Below are positions 11,549 to 22,899 of a DNA stretch of 64,000 nucleotides, in pieces. The notes below the pieces were generated by a model. That model was not told the origin of the DNA, did no database searches, and was given only the letters and a program-made list of their open reading frames with translations. The stretch lies in NCBI GenBank assembly GCA_022315425.1, contig JAIUPT010000017.1, positions 62,001 through 126,000 of the forward strand, in the 5' to 3' direction. The translations under genes were made by a program, and so were the position numbers. How positions within the stretch are numbered: position 1 is the first letter of the stretch; every line of letters begins with the position of its first letter. Source of the stretch: Pseudevernia furfuracea (taxonomy: Eukaryota; Ascomycota; Lecanoromycetes; Lecanorales; Parmeliaceae).

Positions 11549-13740
11549 GCAGTGATATTGGAATCCTACTTTACTCTATCGATAGTAGACCGAATTTGAT
11601 AATTCTTGCAGCGTTGAAATGCGCAAGTTGAGTTATATAATTGACAAAAATTTGAAGATATCATATGTGAAGAAAATAGAGTGTCTGAAGTTGCAAAAAG
11701 GTGACACTTATTTTTTTGATAAGGGCGCTCGAAAGACCTAAAAGACGCTATACGAACGCTAATCGAAGGAGGAAATTAGATAGAATTTATCATTAACTGC
11801 ACATATAAATTTAAGATATTTTAGCTCAGCCCTATCTTATGATATTATATATACTGATAGATTTATGAATTAAATTCATAATTCTAAGACAAAAATTAGA
11901 TTACTTGCGACGCATATTCTAACTCTAAGTTAAATTCAAATCGAACTCTAATTTGTTAATTATACGATATTCGACTATTTGTTAATTATATAATATTTGA
12001 TTATATCTATCGCTACAAAATCAAGTGAAAGCTCTAACTCTAAATTTAACTAAACTCTAATTTGTAATTATACGATATTCGACTTCTTTTACTGTTATTT
12101 ATTACTTAGTTATTATCGAAAGAAGAATCTATCGAATTACTTTGTTTTTTATATATCTCGTCGATATACTCAATTACTTTCTTGATAGATCGTCTGAGAT
12201 TATAATGAATAGTTCGACTTTGCTGATAACTCGATTAAGAGTCACATATAATTAATTATAAGCGAAGATCTCGAAATATTAATATAGATCGACGTGTTAT
12301 AAGAATTAATCTTACGACTTATTAATAATTATGCTGAAGATCAGACGAATAAAAAACTAAATACGTCGAAATAAAGTATATAGACTATTCGAATCGAGTG
12401 AAGCGAGAGAGATACGAGATATATAATATCGTTTATCGTTATACTCGTTTTCTAGAATACGATAATCAAGTGTCTTAGATTTAATACTCTTAACTTATAG
12501 ACGTGTCTTATTATATAGACTCTAAGCAGACTTTAGATTTCTTAATAACATAATCACATAGTTCACTTTTAACTTCAAATAATACGATAAAAGCGAGATT
12601 AATTAGAAGATATTTATCGTTTCGATAGACAGAAGAAAGCTATCTTTCTTATTAATAACTTTATTTCGATTATTACAGACGATTTTGATCTTAAAAAATT
12701 AATAAGAACTTAATTATTAAATCGAGCGACGTTCTTATTAAGAATATAAAAAATAACTCTAAACGTGTAAAACTTAATTATTCAATAAGAACTAAGATTA
12801 TTATAAATAATATTAATTAGTGCAGTAATAAAGTCACTCGATAATTAATTAATAATTTAATCGACTATCTCTCGTTCTTCGATACTTGATAAGATATCGT
12901 TATTTATATTCAAAAGACTCTAAGTAAAAGTCTTAACATTAGTGCGATCTTAATTCATCAAATTAAGATTTCGAAGTCTTATATTTTTTATTAGTCTAAG
13001 AATTTTAATACGATCTTAGAGATAAAACGCTCTTAACGTAGATCGAACGAGACGATTTAATTTAACGCTCTTAACTATTAAAAGAATTTAACAAAAGTTA
13101 TCGTAGAAGCATATAATTATTTTATTTTCTTAACCTGGATTCGAATAAAAAGATCGCCCTTTTCGACATACTCGAACGTCGTTTTAAGCATCTTTTGCAT
13201 TAGGGTCCCTTTGCTCACGTCATGTCGCCTAAACGGCTGATGCGCTCCCCTCACTCCCCTTTCTCTCTCTCAGTAGCTGCATACAGACTTGCGCGCTAGT
13301 CGATCGCGTCGAGTCAAGACGTTCGTTCCTGCATTATTTCGTTAATTATTTCATTACTTCTCTATAGATCGCTCTTCGAACTTTCGATGCGTGATCGAGC
13401 AATATAGGGATAGAAAGGTCAAGAGAGAACAAGAGAGAGAGAGAGGGAGGGAGGGAGGATACTGGGATTCCCCGCCGTTTTAGATGTCTATAAAGATGAC
13501 TCTACTTCTCCCCTCCGTCTTCCTATCTGCCTCCTTCTATACCTAACTTACTTTTCTCTGTTTATCGCTATTCTTAAGAACTTATATTCGCTCTTTTATA
13601 CGCAGACAATCTTTCTTATCGTTATTCGCTATAGCTTATCATAAAGCATTGCTACACGCTTAACAGCAACACGCGAACTTCTCTTATATCTCTCTCTCCA
13701 CGAGAAGATCTCTCTCAGCTCGAGAATACTACAATATACG
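11549..13740. other. Non-coding / RIP-degraded stretch
   Basis: 11549-13135 is AT-rich with no recognisable gene. 13140-13500 is GC-richer and holds a CT-rich patch near 13245-13275 and a purine run (gagagagagagggagggagg) near 13431-13458. By position it may be the leader of the DUF3435 pseudogene that follows, but no start is supported. Confidence 0.4.
11944..12084 (+). repeat. Short direct repeat pair
   Basis: aactctaatttgttaattat acgatattcgac at 11944-11975 recurs as aactctaatttgtaattata cgatattcgact at 12053-12084, about 110 bp apart. A partial third copy (tttgttaattatataatatt) lies at 11978-11998. It is a local duplication of unknown origin. Confidence 0.5.
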
Positions 13741-13749
13741 ATACGAGAA

Positions 13750-15530
13750 GATTGATAAAAGCTATCGATCAACGACTCTTTACGCCGATATTATTAACTT
13801 ATATATCGATCGTCTCGAAGATTTATAGAGAGAGTGAGTTAACCCCTAGTCTAGATTCTATCGCTATTTTGCTCACATTGTTAATTCTCGATCTTCAGAT
13901 ATTGCGATATCGTCGACATCGATTCTTATTACACACTCAGAAGGTCGATAATAAGTCGAATCAAGAACTTTTTTTATTGAATATGCAATAACTACTCCGT
14001 CAAGAAAATCAGTTTCGTCGAGACCTACTGATATCAACTGAGTTAGCTCTATATCAAATAGAAAGATTAACGAATCAGTCTATTGACCTTGAAGAAAATC
14101 TATAATATAAGTGAAGGCGCACACGTTGATGCTTTTACACACGAGTAATCGTTGAAATAGTTCATTAACGGTTCACTAGTCGAAGAATACAGACTAAACG
14201 ACAGTGAAATCGATAAGCCTCTCTTAGATACAGTAGATTTTTTAAAGCTGCTGCGCTGCAATTAGATAAGTAATACTAATACTTTCCCTCACGAACGATA
14301 ACGGGTTCAGCTGGCAACGATTCTACTAGTCGCGACGTTTACTGAATCTCGATCTGAAGCCCTTCTCGAAATCATCTATCGGGACCTGAATTTGTTCGTC
14401 TAGCGCGATAAGGCTATTGAAAAAGTAACCCTCACCTTGCAGCTGAAGCTCACTCGAATCAAGTCTTACAAGAAGCGCAAGAGATCGTAAGTAACGGTTA
14501 AGAAATCGAGTTCATTACTCTGACAGATATATAGGAAAACCTACACATTCTTTATCGATATCAATCCTGTATTTTGTATTATATCTCATATCATCAGCCT
14601 CGCCTGCCACGATGACGTCTACCTCTTTTCGAATATAAATCCCAGAACAATTCTGACGCTGAGCGTCTTAAAGGAACTAAACTGTCAATCAATCCCATAG
14701 AAAGAGAACATACTAAACGTACTATTGTTTCGTACGTCTATACAAACCGCCAGGAACTATACTATCTCGGTCGATACAGCGCTCTCTTACGACAAGTATT
14801 ACGAGTGAATCAAACGATTAGAAGAAGAGACTAACTTCGTATAGATCTTTATAACCTATTATCTCCGACGAGCGACGAGAAATACTATTAACGATAAGTC
14901 TTGAGACTTCTGATCCTGCGAAGCCTAGACTAATATAATTATTCACTAGATAATCCCAATTCTAATGAGGCCGTTCGCAATCTAATTATGAATTACATTA
15001 ACTCAGCTATCTTTCAGCGTAACTATCTGTCTCGCATAATTCGATACGATATATAAGTCGTATACGGCGATACAGCGCCTCGGACGGAGTTAATTCAAGC
15101 GGCTAATCGAATAAGTCGACGGATCGATCCCCGACGATCTAAAGAGTTAATCGAGGCGCAGAGTACAAGTATTCGACAGAAGAAAGAAATCTAGAAGCTT
15201 CGCGATCGTCGAGATAAACTTTTCTAGCGCATTCGATATTAGTTCACGTTCATTTACCGTGCAGAAGAACAAGTCATCTACGATTAATATAAAGAGACTA
15301 AACGAGCCGTGAATCGAAAGATCAAAGCGCGAGAGCGGGAACTTATAAAGGAGATTCAAAAAGAATACGATATCATCGCTTCGATATAAGATATGCGAGT
15401 GTAGCTCGAGAGAGATATAGAGCTGCTTAGTTCTATTCTTTACACCTTAGAACGTGTTCGCTACGCGTTTAGAGAACGATCACGTATCGCTAAGACCTTC
15501 TTCGACTCACTGTCGACTTGCGATGCTAAG
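13750..15530 (+). pseudogene. DUF3435 (FluG-domain / Starship-captain-family) tyrosine recombinase pseudogene
   Basis: One forward frame, with a frame break near 14950, follows the DUF3435 family. Readable segments: FPHER*RVQLATILLVATFT then ESRSEALLE (14284-14370), LTLQLKLTRIKSYKKRKR (14430-14490), DINPVFCIISHIISLACHDD (14555-14620), LLFRTSIQTARN (14720-14755), ALSYDKYYE (14780-14810), TYYLRRATRNTINDKS (14855-14905), FQRNYLSRIIRYD (15012-15050), then RISRRIDPRRSKELIEAQ (15108-15160). A basic coiled tail follows (KRAVNRKIKARERELIKEIQ, 15300-15360), then RYAFRERSRIAKTFF near 15460-15505. The family's tyrosine-recombinase-like residues can be placed: Arg in FTESRSE, Arg-Arg in YYLRRA, Tyr in QRNYLSR. 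Some family members are captains that move Starship giant elements; many others are FluG-like proteins of unknown role. At least ten RIP-type stops make it dead. Confidence 0.8.
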
Positions 15531-16380
15531 AACGATATAGATTAGTGTCGAACTGTGTCTAGATCATTTTATACATGTTCTAGCGTTCTTTTATACATGT
15601 CGACTGCATGTCGACTGCATGTCGACTGCATGTCGTAGTTTGCTTCTACATCGATGTTTGTAACATTTCTTTGTTATTTATGAGATCTTATATCTCATGA
15701 ATTTCATTATAGATCTATATGCTTTCTATTCTTTATTCACTGTAGTCTATAACAATTAGCGAGTTTTCATTATCGATGATATAGTGTCGCTCTGTATTCG
15801 ATAGGAGGGAGTGTTTCGTAAAGCTCGTCGAATACGGAGGATTTAGGCGAGGGAAAGGAATTCTGATAATGACGCAGAACGTCTCTTGAAGGCCGTTAAG
15901 TTCGAGTCTGAGTCGGATTCCTCGATCGTCTATCTCTTTCCTCTCAGATATAAACCCTATTAGTATCTTTACTGTCTCGATAATACCGACCTACCTTTAG
16001 AGGAGCGACTCTATAACCTTGACAGTAAATATTCGTTACAGCGATACTTCGATCGCCGTCACCCTTTTCGGCCCCGCGAACCCTGCCCTTTCCCCTATCC
16101 CGAATATGCGGCAGTCACGCTCGACAGTATAATACATTTTAAAAACTATGCGGCAACCGTTCACGAAATCTACATGTCTAACAGAATTTAGTATACATCG
16201 TGAAGTTTTAGACTAATTGTTAATGTTCCTGACCTCACGCATTGATTATATATACTAGAGAACTGTTCTACGATTTGTTTATCTCGATACTTTGACAATT
16301 TGAAAAGCTCTAACACTGATAGAGTAGGAATATTCTATGATTTTCTAGGTTCATCTCCACAAGGCTACACCCTGAGACAG
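15531..16380. other. Intergenic stretch after the DUF3435 pseudogene
   Basis: No gene recognised. It contains the 11-bp tandem repeat at 15596-15635 and a GC-richer patch at 16060-16150 with a gcggcaaccg-like motif. Confidence 0.4.
15596..15635 (+). repeat. 11-bp tandem repeat (about 3.6 units)
   Basis: Three perfect units of catgtcgactg followed by a partial catgtcg. Each unit contains the palindrome gtcgac. The unit is also close to the preceding tctagcgttcttttatacat context. Function unknown. Confidence 0.9.
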
Positions 16381-16387
16381 TGATTTA

Positions 16388-16413
16388 ACTCGAAGGATAC
16401 ATGTCCTTCGAGT
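16388..16413. repeat. Perfect 10-bp inverted repeat (hairpin)
   Basis: actcgaagga and tccttcgagt are exact reverse complements separated by tacatg. The half-site ttcgagt recurs downstream near 16450-16460 and 16500-16510, so this is part of a small cluster of the same motif in front of the MADS-like repeat. It may be a transcription-factor binding array or a transposon end; undecided. Confidence 0.7.
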
Positions 16414-16502
16414 GTATGCTTTCCATTCGACGCTACTTTTAAGTTATATAGTCTTCGAGTTTTCAGACATTTTGAGCTTGCTTACACTCGAAATTTATAT
16501 AA

Positions 16503-16945
16503 CCTTCGAGTTAATACACTGCGTCAGAGCGTGTAGCATTTCAAAGACGAACCCAGAGAATCAGAGGGTGTCTCTACTCTTTTAGTGTCAGAATCGAATC
16601 GTAGAAAGCGAGTCAAAATTGAAGCTTTGTAGAGTTAGATTTTAGTCGAGAAGTTTGTTTTTTAAAAATAGAGTTAAAGAAACGATTCAAAAATAGAACG
16701 CAAAAGTGCGAGAAAGACGAGATAAAGGGGATTTAGAAGTGAAACAGAAAGTTCGAAGATATGTTAGTACTCGTCTATACAATGTTTCCCACTCGTTCTC
16801 TGTTAAGAATATTGTCGAATTAACAGAAAAGCTAGAAAATGCCTTACGCAGGGAAAGCAAAAGCGCAGCAGTTTATCAGAAGAAAACGAAACTTAATGAA
16901 AAGGCAGATCAGCTAGCGCGGTTATGTTACATAGGAACGCGATAA
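16503..16945 (+). pseudogene. MADS-box-like repeat unit, copy 1 (frameshifted)
   Basis: Dispersed repeat matching 37953-38370 along its whole length. Both start cttcgagttaatacactg and continue with homologous leader sequence up to the reading frame starting ATG CCT TAC GCA (16841). The encoded start (KAKAQQFIRRK, then NLMK) is the beginning of a MADS-like domain; see the 38279-38652 copy for the full domain. Here an A run is one base shorter (aatgaaaaggcag against aatgaaaaaggcag), which shifts the frame inside the domain. The copy is cut off at about 16935, where similarity to the other copy ends next to the ankyrin end of the neighbouring NLR. Confidence 0.6.
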
Positions 16946-16949
16946 ATCT

Positions 16950-19900
16950 CGCAAGAGTAGAGTGTTGCTATAACGTTCACCTCAAGCATCGATATCGAAT
17001 CCTTTATTAAGCAGCATCTGCATCACTTTGTCATAATCTTCTTCTGACGCTTTCTGCAGAGCGTTGTCATAATATTCACTCTAAGCGTTAACATCGGTCT
17101 CTTTATCGAGTAGCATCTGCATCACTTGATCATGATCTTTAGATAACGCTGTCTATAGAGCGTTATCATATTCTTCACCCTGAGCGTTGATATCGATCTC
17201 TTTATTCAAGAAACTTTCAGCGACGTATTTCAGTTCAAGCAGAGACGCTATTTCTAAGTTAGTTCATTTCTCAGATTTCAGGTAAGTGAAATCACAGTAC
17301 ATCTTAAATTAGTAGCTGTGTTGTGATAGTAATATATTGCATAGATTTTTTATAGCACTTCATAAATCTTTGACTCGTTCACTATTCTATGAAACATAAT
17401 GAATAGCCCAGTTGAGAGCTGCATAGTCAAGGAGGGAATAAGATTTATCTCCTTGTGGGATACAATCGTCTTGATTCAGCTGATTCACAGATATACTAGC
17501 GAAGTCATCAAAGTTAAGATAGTCGAGACAGATCTGGGACATTGTACAATGGGTCGTTGTCATATTCAAGTATTCTTGTCACTTGACTGACTGCAGTTCA
17601 GACATTTCGATTCTTCGAACAAGAAACTCTCTTACAGTCTGATGAATCAAGAATACTTTTCCATCGTGAATGCTAACGAAAAGATCGCACATGTTTCGAA
17701 CAATAGACTTAAAATTTTTTTGTGGCCACAAGTCTTGATCAAGCGCTTCGTACGACGTGCAGCTTGGTTTTTGAGTTGCTAGTGTCAAGGCAATATTGTC
17801 AGGACCAGTACAGAGTCAAGTCATGTAGGTGTATAGAATGAGACAACTAGATGAGGAGCAACTATGGACTGGGAGGGAGAGCCATATATGTATGGCGGAG
17901 TGAACCTACCAAGACACGCTAAGCCTAAAAGGGAAGTGTCAAAGGAAGGCATGTGTCAAAGGGATGCGGGGTACGCTCGTAACAAATATTGACTTCCTAA
18001 AGGCTAAGCGGTCTTGTGACTATCACAATAAGCTGAAGCAGAACACGAGCTGTGATCACATCTGAGCTCTTGAACAAAATCTCTTCGTACGCGTCAGAGA
18101 CTTTTGACGATAGACGGGATAATAGGGACTCTATGCTCGACATCTTACTATACTTGCTCTGAGATTCCGTAATGATATCAAGAGTAAGAAAAAGTCAAAG
18201 ATAATTGCGATTGTCCATCTGCTTCAAACGATCAGAGATGCGCTCGCAATACCCAACACTGAAGCCTCTCGCAATACGTGACATTTCATAATCAATTACT
18301 AGATTGATCTCCTGGCCGATTCTCTGTGATTTATTATCCTTATCAAAATATAGATAAGTACTAACATCTAAGAGTGATCGAAATCTCTTCTTCAAGTCAT
18401 TATAAGAACGACTGATTATAAGAATCTTAAGTCTATATAAAGGGTTCTTGTGTGCTTCAATGTGTGAGAAAAAGCTTATCAGCTTCTTCAGTAGTTGACT
18501 CCTTGAATTCTTTTCGCACTCGTCTAGAGCATCAAGAATACAAATGATTTCGTCTGCCTCTGAATCTTGAGCGCATTTGATTAGAATCTCTTACAACTCG
18601 TCAAATGCATCTCGTAGCTTCTTATTATAGCTCTTAACACTCGAAAGCGCATACTCAACGAGAGCGATGTTCTTAAAGAGCTAATGAAGCATAACACTCA
18701 GCGCATTAACATCATGTATACGCTGTTCTTGACCATTCTTAAAGAAAAAGTAACAGACGATCGAGGTCATAGCACTAGTACAGACTCTCCTCTCATCGAT
18801 CAAGAATCGCGATAACACAGACTTTCCGCATCCGAGACCCGCAGAGATCCAGAGAAGCCTTGAGTGCTTACTGTTTCGTCACTTCAGAAATCTATTATTC
18901 TCAAAAAACCACTCACAGATATCAGAAACTCTTGCTGAAACCGAGTCCTTATCGCTTTTATAATCGGATATCAGAGTCTCAAGCAATTCGATCTCTTGAT
19001 CATCTCGACGATCTTGCTATCTGCTCGCTCTAAATGCCTCAAACATGTTTAAGATACGTTTCTAAATATCAAGTGATTACAACATGTGAATCGACTCACT
19101 GTCGAAGAATTCTTTTTCTCTCGTTCTGTCGAAGAGTGTATAATATTGCGTACAGCTGTAGCTGAAGATTTCGACCCTTTTCATTATATCTCTTCAGTCG
19201 TTCAACTCTAATATATCTCTAATGCCTCGCTTAAGCGAATTCTGAGATAGATAATAGATTAGTCGAGTTTGATACTCGAAGATGTTAAAATAGAGCTCTA
19301 CGACAGTCTAAACGAAGTCTAAATAAATAGACTTATCTGCAATCCGTAGATAGAGTCTTTCTTTAAGTTTATATAAACGCAAAAGATCAGATATAAAACT
19401 AAGATCTTCAATTATAGCATAACTCTATTATGAGAAATTCAATAATAACTATATTTTGATTCAGCAGTCACCAGTATAGCTCTATTAGAACACTACTTAC
19501 TGAAAGAAGAATCGACACTTCTAACCACGCTAACGCCGCGTACGGCTGGGCGCTAAGAGCTTGAGAGACGAGATCATTGAATCAGAGAATGAATTTGATG
19601 ACCTTTTCACCCTGTTCTCGCACTTTGACTGATTTTCTGTCAAGGCTGATGACCCATTGATCGACTTTCCGATCTTGCAAATTCGAATTGATAATAATCT
19701 CGATAAGCTCAGGGCTTAGAGAAGAATCTACAGAATTGATACTGATTGAGATCAGTCGACGCTTATAAGCTGTCATCAAATTCGGTTCTCGAAGTTTTAA
19801 TGCTTCATATGTCTGTAGTTATAGATCTTTCGAATTCTTTATATCTTCAATAGCGATAATATTCTTATTATAACTGTGCTGGGTTAGCGGTAGATGTCGC

Positions 19901-20190
19901 TCTTGGCCTGTGGCGATTGTTGGCTTCAGGCAGTCAAGCGAATTCCCTGACGATATTTTCGACTTTGGGGGTTGCGGTAATTCCAAGTCATTCTGTAGGG
20001 GTATTAGAGTTTAACTAAATCACCACTTTTACTGACATACGCTAGAGCCTTCTTCAGATTGTGTCACTTGAGACTCTGCTTGTGATATTGTCACGTCTTT
20101 TCTGTGCTCAAACATGTCTTTAATTTTATGACGTATGTTCTTATGTTCGTTATTGTTACGACGAGATCGCGAAGCTTGCTCGAAAGTCAT
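16950..20190 (-). pseudogene. NLR-type STAND protein: NWD N-terminal domain, NACHT, ankyrin repeats
   Basis: Minus-strand gene starting near 20190 (MTFEQASRSRR) and running to at least 16950. Order: N-terminal NWD/NACHT-associated domain (RRLISISINSVDSSLSPELI then EKVIKFIL, 19780-19590); NACHT P-loop read as LLWISAGLGCGKSVLSRFL followed by CYFFFKNG (18860-18735); the segment YLYFDKDNKSQRIGQEI (18365-18300); KVFLIHQTVREFLVRR (17690-17610), a hallmark of fungal NACHT NLRs; SLLDYAALNWAIHYVS (17440-17390); and ankyrin units LLDKETDVNA and KVMQMLLNKGFDIDA (17250-16960). NLRs of this type act as innate-immune or incompatibility sensors: nucleotide binding at NACHT, ligand sensing by the repeats. 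Scattered RIP-type stops and an LTR inserted at 17797-17984 kill it, though several stretches remain open, so decay is moderate. I cannot place the true C-terminus. Confidence 0.85.
17797..17984. mobile_element. Solo LTR inside the NLR gene, with 5-bp target duplication AATAT
   Basis: 188 bp beginning TGTCAGGACC and ending CTCGTAACA (TG...CA termini), flanked on both sides by aatat (17792-17796 and 17985-17989). Removing the LTR and one target copy restores the NLR reading frame across the site (EVNI joined to ALTLAT on the minus strand), which confirms both boundaries. There is no internal element sequence, so this is a solo LTR left by LTR-LTR recombination. It shows almost no RIP decay, unlike the related sequence near 3480-3607. 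Confidence 0.9.
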
Positions 20191-20640
20191 TATGTCGATA
20201 CTCTAAAATTGTTAGAATATATCGATATTCGTAATAAATTGTCTCAAACTCCAGCTTAAAAATTCTCAATGTGATTTAGTGACACTAAGCGACTGTTTCT
20301 CATATCGAATCGACAGTGAGTTCAGACTCTGATAATGATTACTTTTAATAAAGATCATAGCGAGGATTTTGAGACACAGCTGATAATATCTATAGAGTCT
20401 GATAACTATTCACGACTCCGTTCGTCGATTAAGATCTAACTAAATATAGATCGAGTATCGTCCACTCGATACGCTCAAGAAATCTCTTTCAGATTCGATT
20501 AAGCATCAGAGTTAGTAGTCACTCTTTCGTTATATTATTACTATAATATCTTCTATTCACTTTTCTTTCTTCTCAATTCGCGCAAATTTTTTTAACAACT
20601 CGATCACGCGAAAGTTTGCTTATAAGGTATTTACTAGAAG
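20191..20640. other. Intergenic, upstream of the NLR
   Basis: This is the presumed promoter side of the minus-strand NLR. AT-rich; I recognise no element, RNA gene or coding segment. Confidence 0.35.
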
Positions 20641-22050
20641 ATATGCTGCTGTTAGTTCGATTCGATCGACAATGTCTAAAAGAAAGTTCTTATCGATGAA
20701 GAGCTTTGTTATCGATATGCTGAACATCATAAGACGCTTTTTTATAATATCTGACATGACAATAGAAAACGAGACTTGAATACTAGTTGAACGGAGGCGA
20801 AATTTGTTGCGGAGCACTAGTTCGCGAAATGCAGGCAGTTTCAAGAAGAATTACAACGGTGACAAGATTTTCTTGATACTCAGCAATGGAGACGTGATCA
20901 TCGATCGAAGTTTATAAGAGAAGAGGATATGAAATGATAGCAGTATCCGTAAGATTCAGACTTTATAGCAAGTCTGAAGAAATCGAAGAATTAAAAGAAG
21001 TATTAAGCCTATTTTCAAAGGGGGATCGACCGATATAAGAAGATAATTGAAGGGGCTCGATAAGCGATAGAGATAATATAGCGAAAAGATTTTAAAGTAG
21101 TTATAAATAAGAGAACAGTACGTAAAAGGAGTTATAGAGACTAAATAAGAATAATAGAAAGATAGCGCGAGTAGCTTGTAGCTGAAGAGAAGCGCTCGAA
21201 GTAAGTTAAGTAGTAGCTTTCGACGATTCTTTCGAAATATACTACGTTATTAATAGAGGCGCCTATATCTTATCGTTAGATGAAGGAGAGGAGCGAGCTG
21301 GAAGCGAAGTAAGTCTATACTACTTTAGTAGATATAGATAGGAGATCAACTCGTTCGATTTAGTCGATGCTTAACGTCTATAATGTCGAATATATAGATA
21401 AATATATTTACGCTCTTTACTATCGAAAGAGTGAATATAGCTACTTCGAGAAAGAATTAAGAGAATAAAAGAAATTTTTAGATTATCGATAAAAGAAAGA
21501 AATAGATAAGAAAACGAAGATGTAGTTAAAAGAACGATAATATATAGAGAGTTCGACCTAAGTGAATCTCTGAAAAGGCTATCGAGTCTACTAATATCTG
21601 AAGATTAAAAATACTAAGCAGTAGGTGAAATTCTAGCAGCAGTAAGTGAAATACTTCTAGTAAGAAGAGAATATCTACGCTCGACAGAGGACGGATGATA
21701 TTGTATATCGAATATATTTCGAGGCTGAAAATATGCAATCGTATATAGAGAAGGCACGAAAGCAAGTCGGATCTGCGGAGACGAGGTTGGAATAGGTAGA
21801 ATAACGGCTTTCGGCTCTACTTGTCGAATACGTTATCTCGATAACGCAGATATTAATATTCGATCGTCGGGAGAATCAAGCTAAGCTATCGAAAAGAGTA
21901 TCGAGGTTAGATTAAATCACGCTTAAGGATCTTAGATCTAATCGGTCTAATAAATCGGCCTCGCGAAGTAACTATAATAACGAGAAAAATCGTCCTTCAG
22001 CAAATTCTGCGCTTGATCTAATTCATTTATTAAAAGTATCAAAAGCCGTC
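20640..22050 (+). pseudogene. Degraded coding remnant, Gln/Lys/Glu-rich, probably coiled coil (unknown)
   Basis: The forward strand reads as a long polar protein if RIP stops are ignored: STMSKRKFLSMKSF, then IFLILSNGDVIIDRSL near 20855-20910, and further down many KE/RQ-rich heptad-like stretches (EKARKQVGSAETRLE near 21740-21795). Clusters of TAG at expected Gln codons suggest a Gln-rich coiled coil. I do not recognise the family. The open frames on the opposite strand (for example 21526-21765) look like shadows, being Leu/Ile-rich mirror images of it. No start or end is supported. Confidence 0.3.
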
Positions 22051-22059
22051 GAAAGAAAA

Positions 22060-22880
22060 ACACCTTACCCCGACAATCGTTAAAGATTCTCGCAGAGCGT
22101 GACGATAGTCAAAATCAAGGTCTTAACATAACGATATCATCACCTTCGCCTGCTGATGTTGCTTCGTGTAGAAGTCGTCAGTTATCTATCAATCAAACTC
22201 GAGCAAGAAGAAACAATTCGACAAGAAAAATTTTAAATGTATAGATGCTCACGAACAAGTGATTGAGTGCAGTTGAATAGAGAAGATCGTTAGTGTCACT
22301 GATCGATTTCGTGACATATAGAATATTGTATCGAAATGCTACTCAGAACATGTCGAAAGCGATGATTATCAAGATAAGGATCAGCGGTGCAATTACAGAG
22401 TAGATAATTCCTATCTGTTCATTAGCCGAGCTCGAAGAATAGTCTATCTCTGATTCCGTATCAATGTAGACTAGATTGATATAGACTGAATATACCGTAG
22501 CTCATGTGATCTTGAAGATGTCAACTCGCCGTTGCAACTACTCTCTAGACGTGTGGTTTATTAGTGATGAGATGATCAAATACTGTAACAGCCTCGACAT
22601 TTGCATTAGTTCGCTCGTGCTGATTGAGAACGCATATAGCATAAGATAAGATAGAAAATAGTTACTGATTTTGAGGAGGTTGATCGTCAAGAAGGTAGGC
22701 AAGGTATCAAAGTTGTGATAAATCTGGTCGAGAGTTGTGATAGCGCTGAATGATAGAGCTATCGTTAGGAAGACCTGAATGAAGAGAAAACAAAAATAGT
22801 ACTTCTGGATCGTTAGTTCGACCGCCGTTCGTAAGGCGAATTCCTGCTGTGAAGAAGCTTCCTTCAAACGTTCTTAATAT
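22060..22880 (-). pseudogene. CSC1/OSCA-like (RSN1 7TM) channel, C-terminal fragment
   Basis: The minus strand reads like the C-terminal transmembrane half of the CSC1/RSN1 (DUF221) family of osmosensitive calcium-permeable channels. Segments: RTAVELTIQKYYFCFLFIQV (22830-22770), LPTFLTINLLKISNYFLSYL (22710-22645), SISTSELMQM (22625-22595), then after a gap GIIYSVIAPLILILIIIAF (22400-22345), RYNILYVTKS, and LLYSTALNHLFVSIY (22285-22240). Strongly hydrophobic helices are retained. Trp-to-stop changes and other RIP transitions are present, and the N-terminal half (cytosolic domain and first helices) is not found upstream (22900-23000), so this is a truncated fragment. Confidence 0.75.
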
Positions 22881-22899
22881 GATACAGATAGCGCAAGAT

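Noticed and set aside
13431..13458. Purine run as a structured regulatory element
   Set aside because: Simple GA-rich microsatellite; no further evidence.
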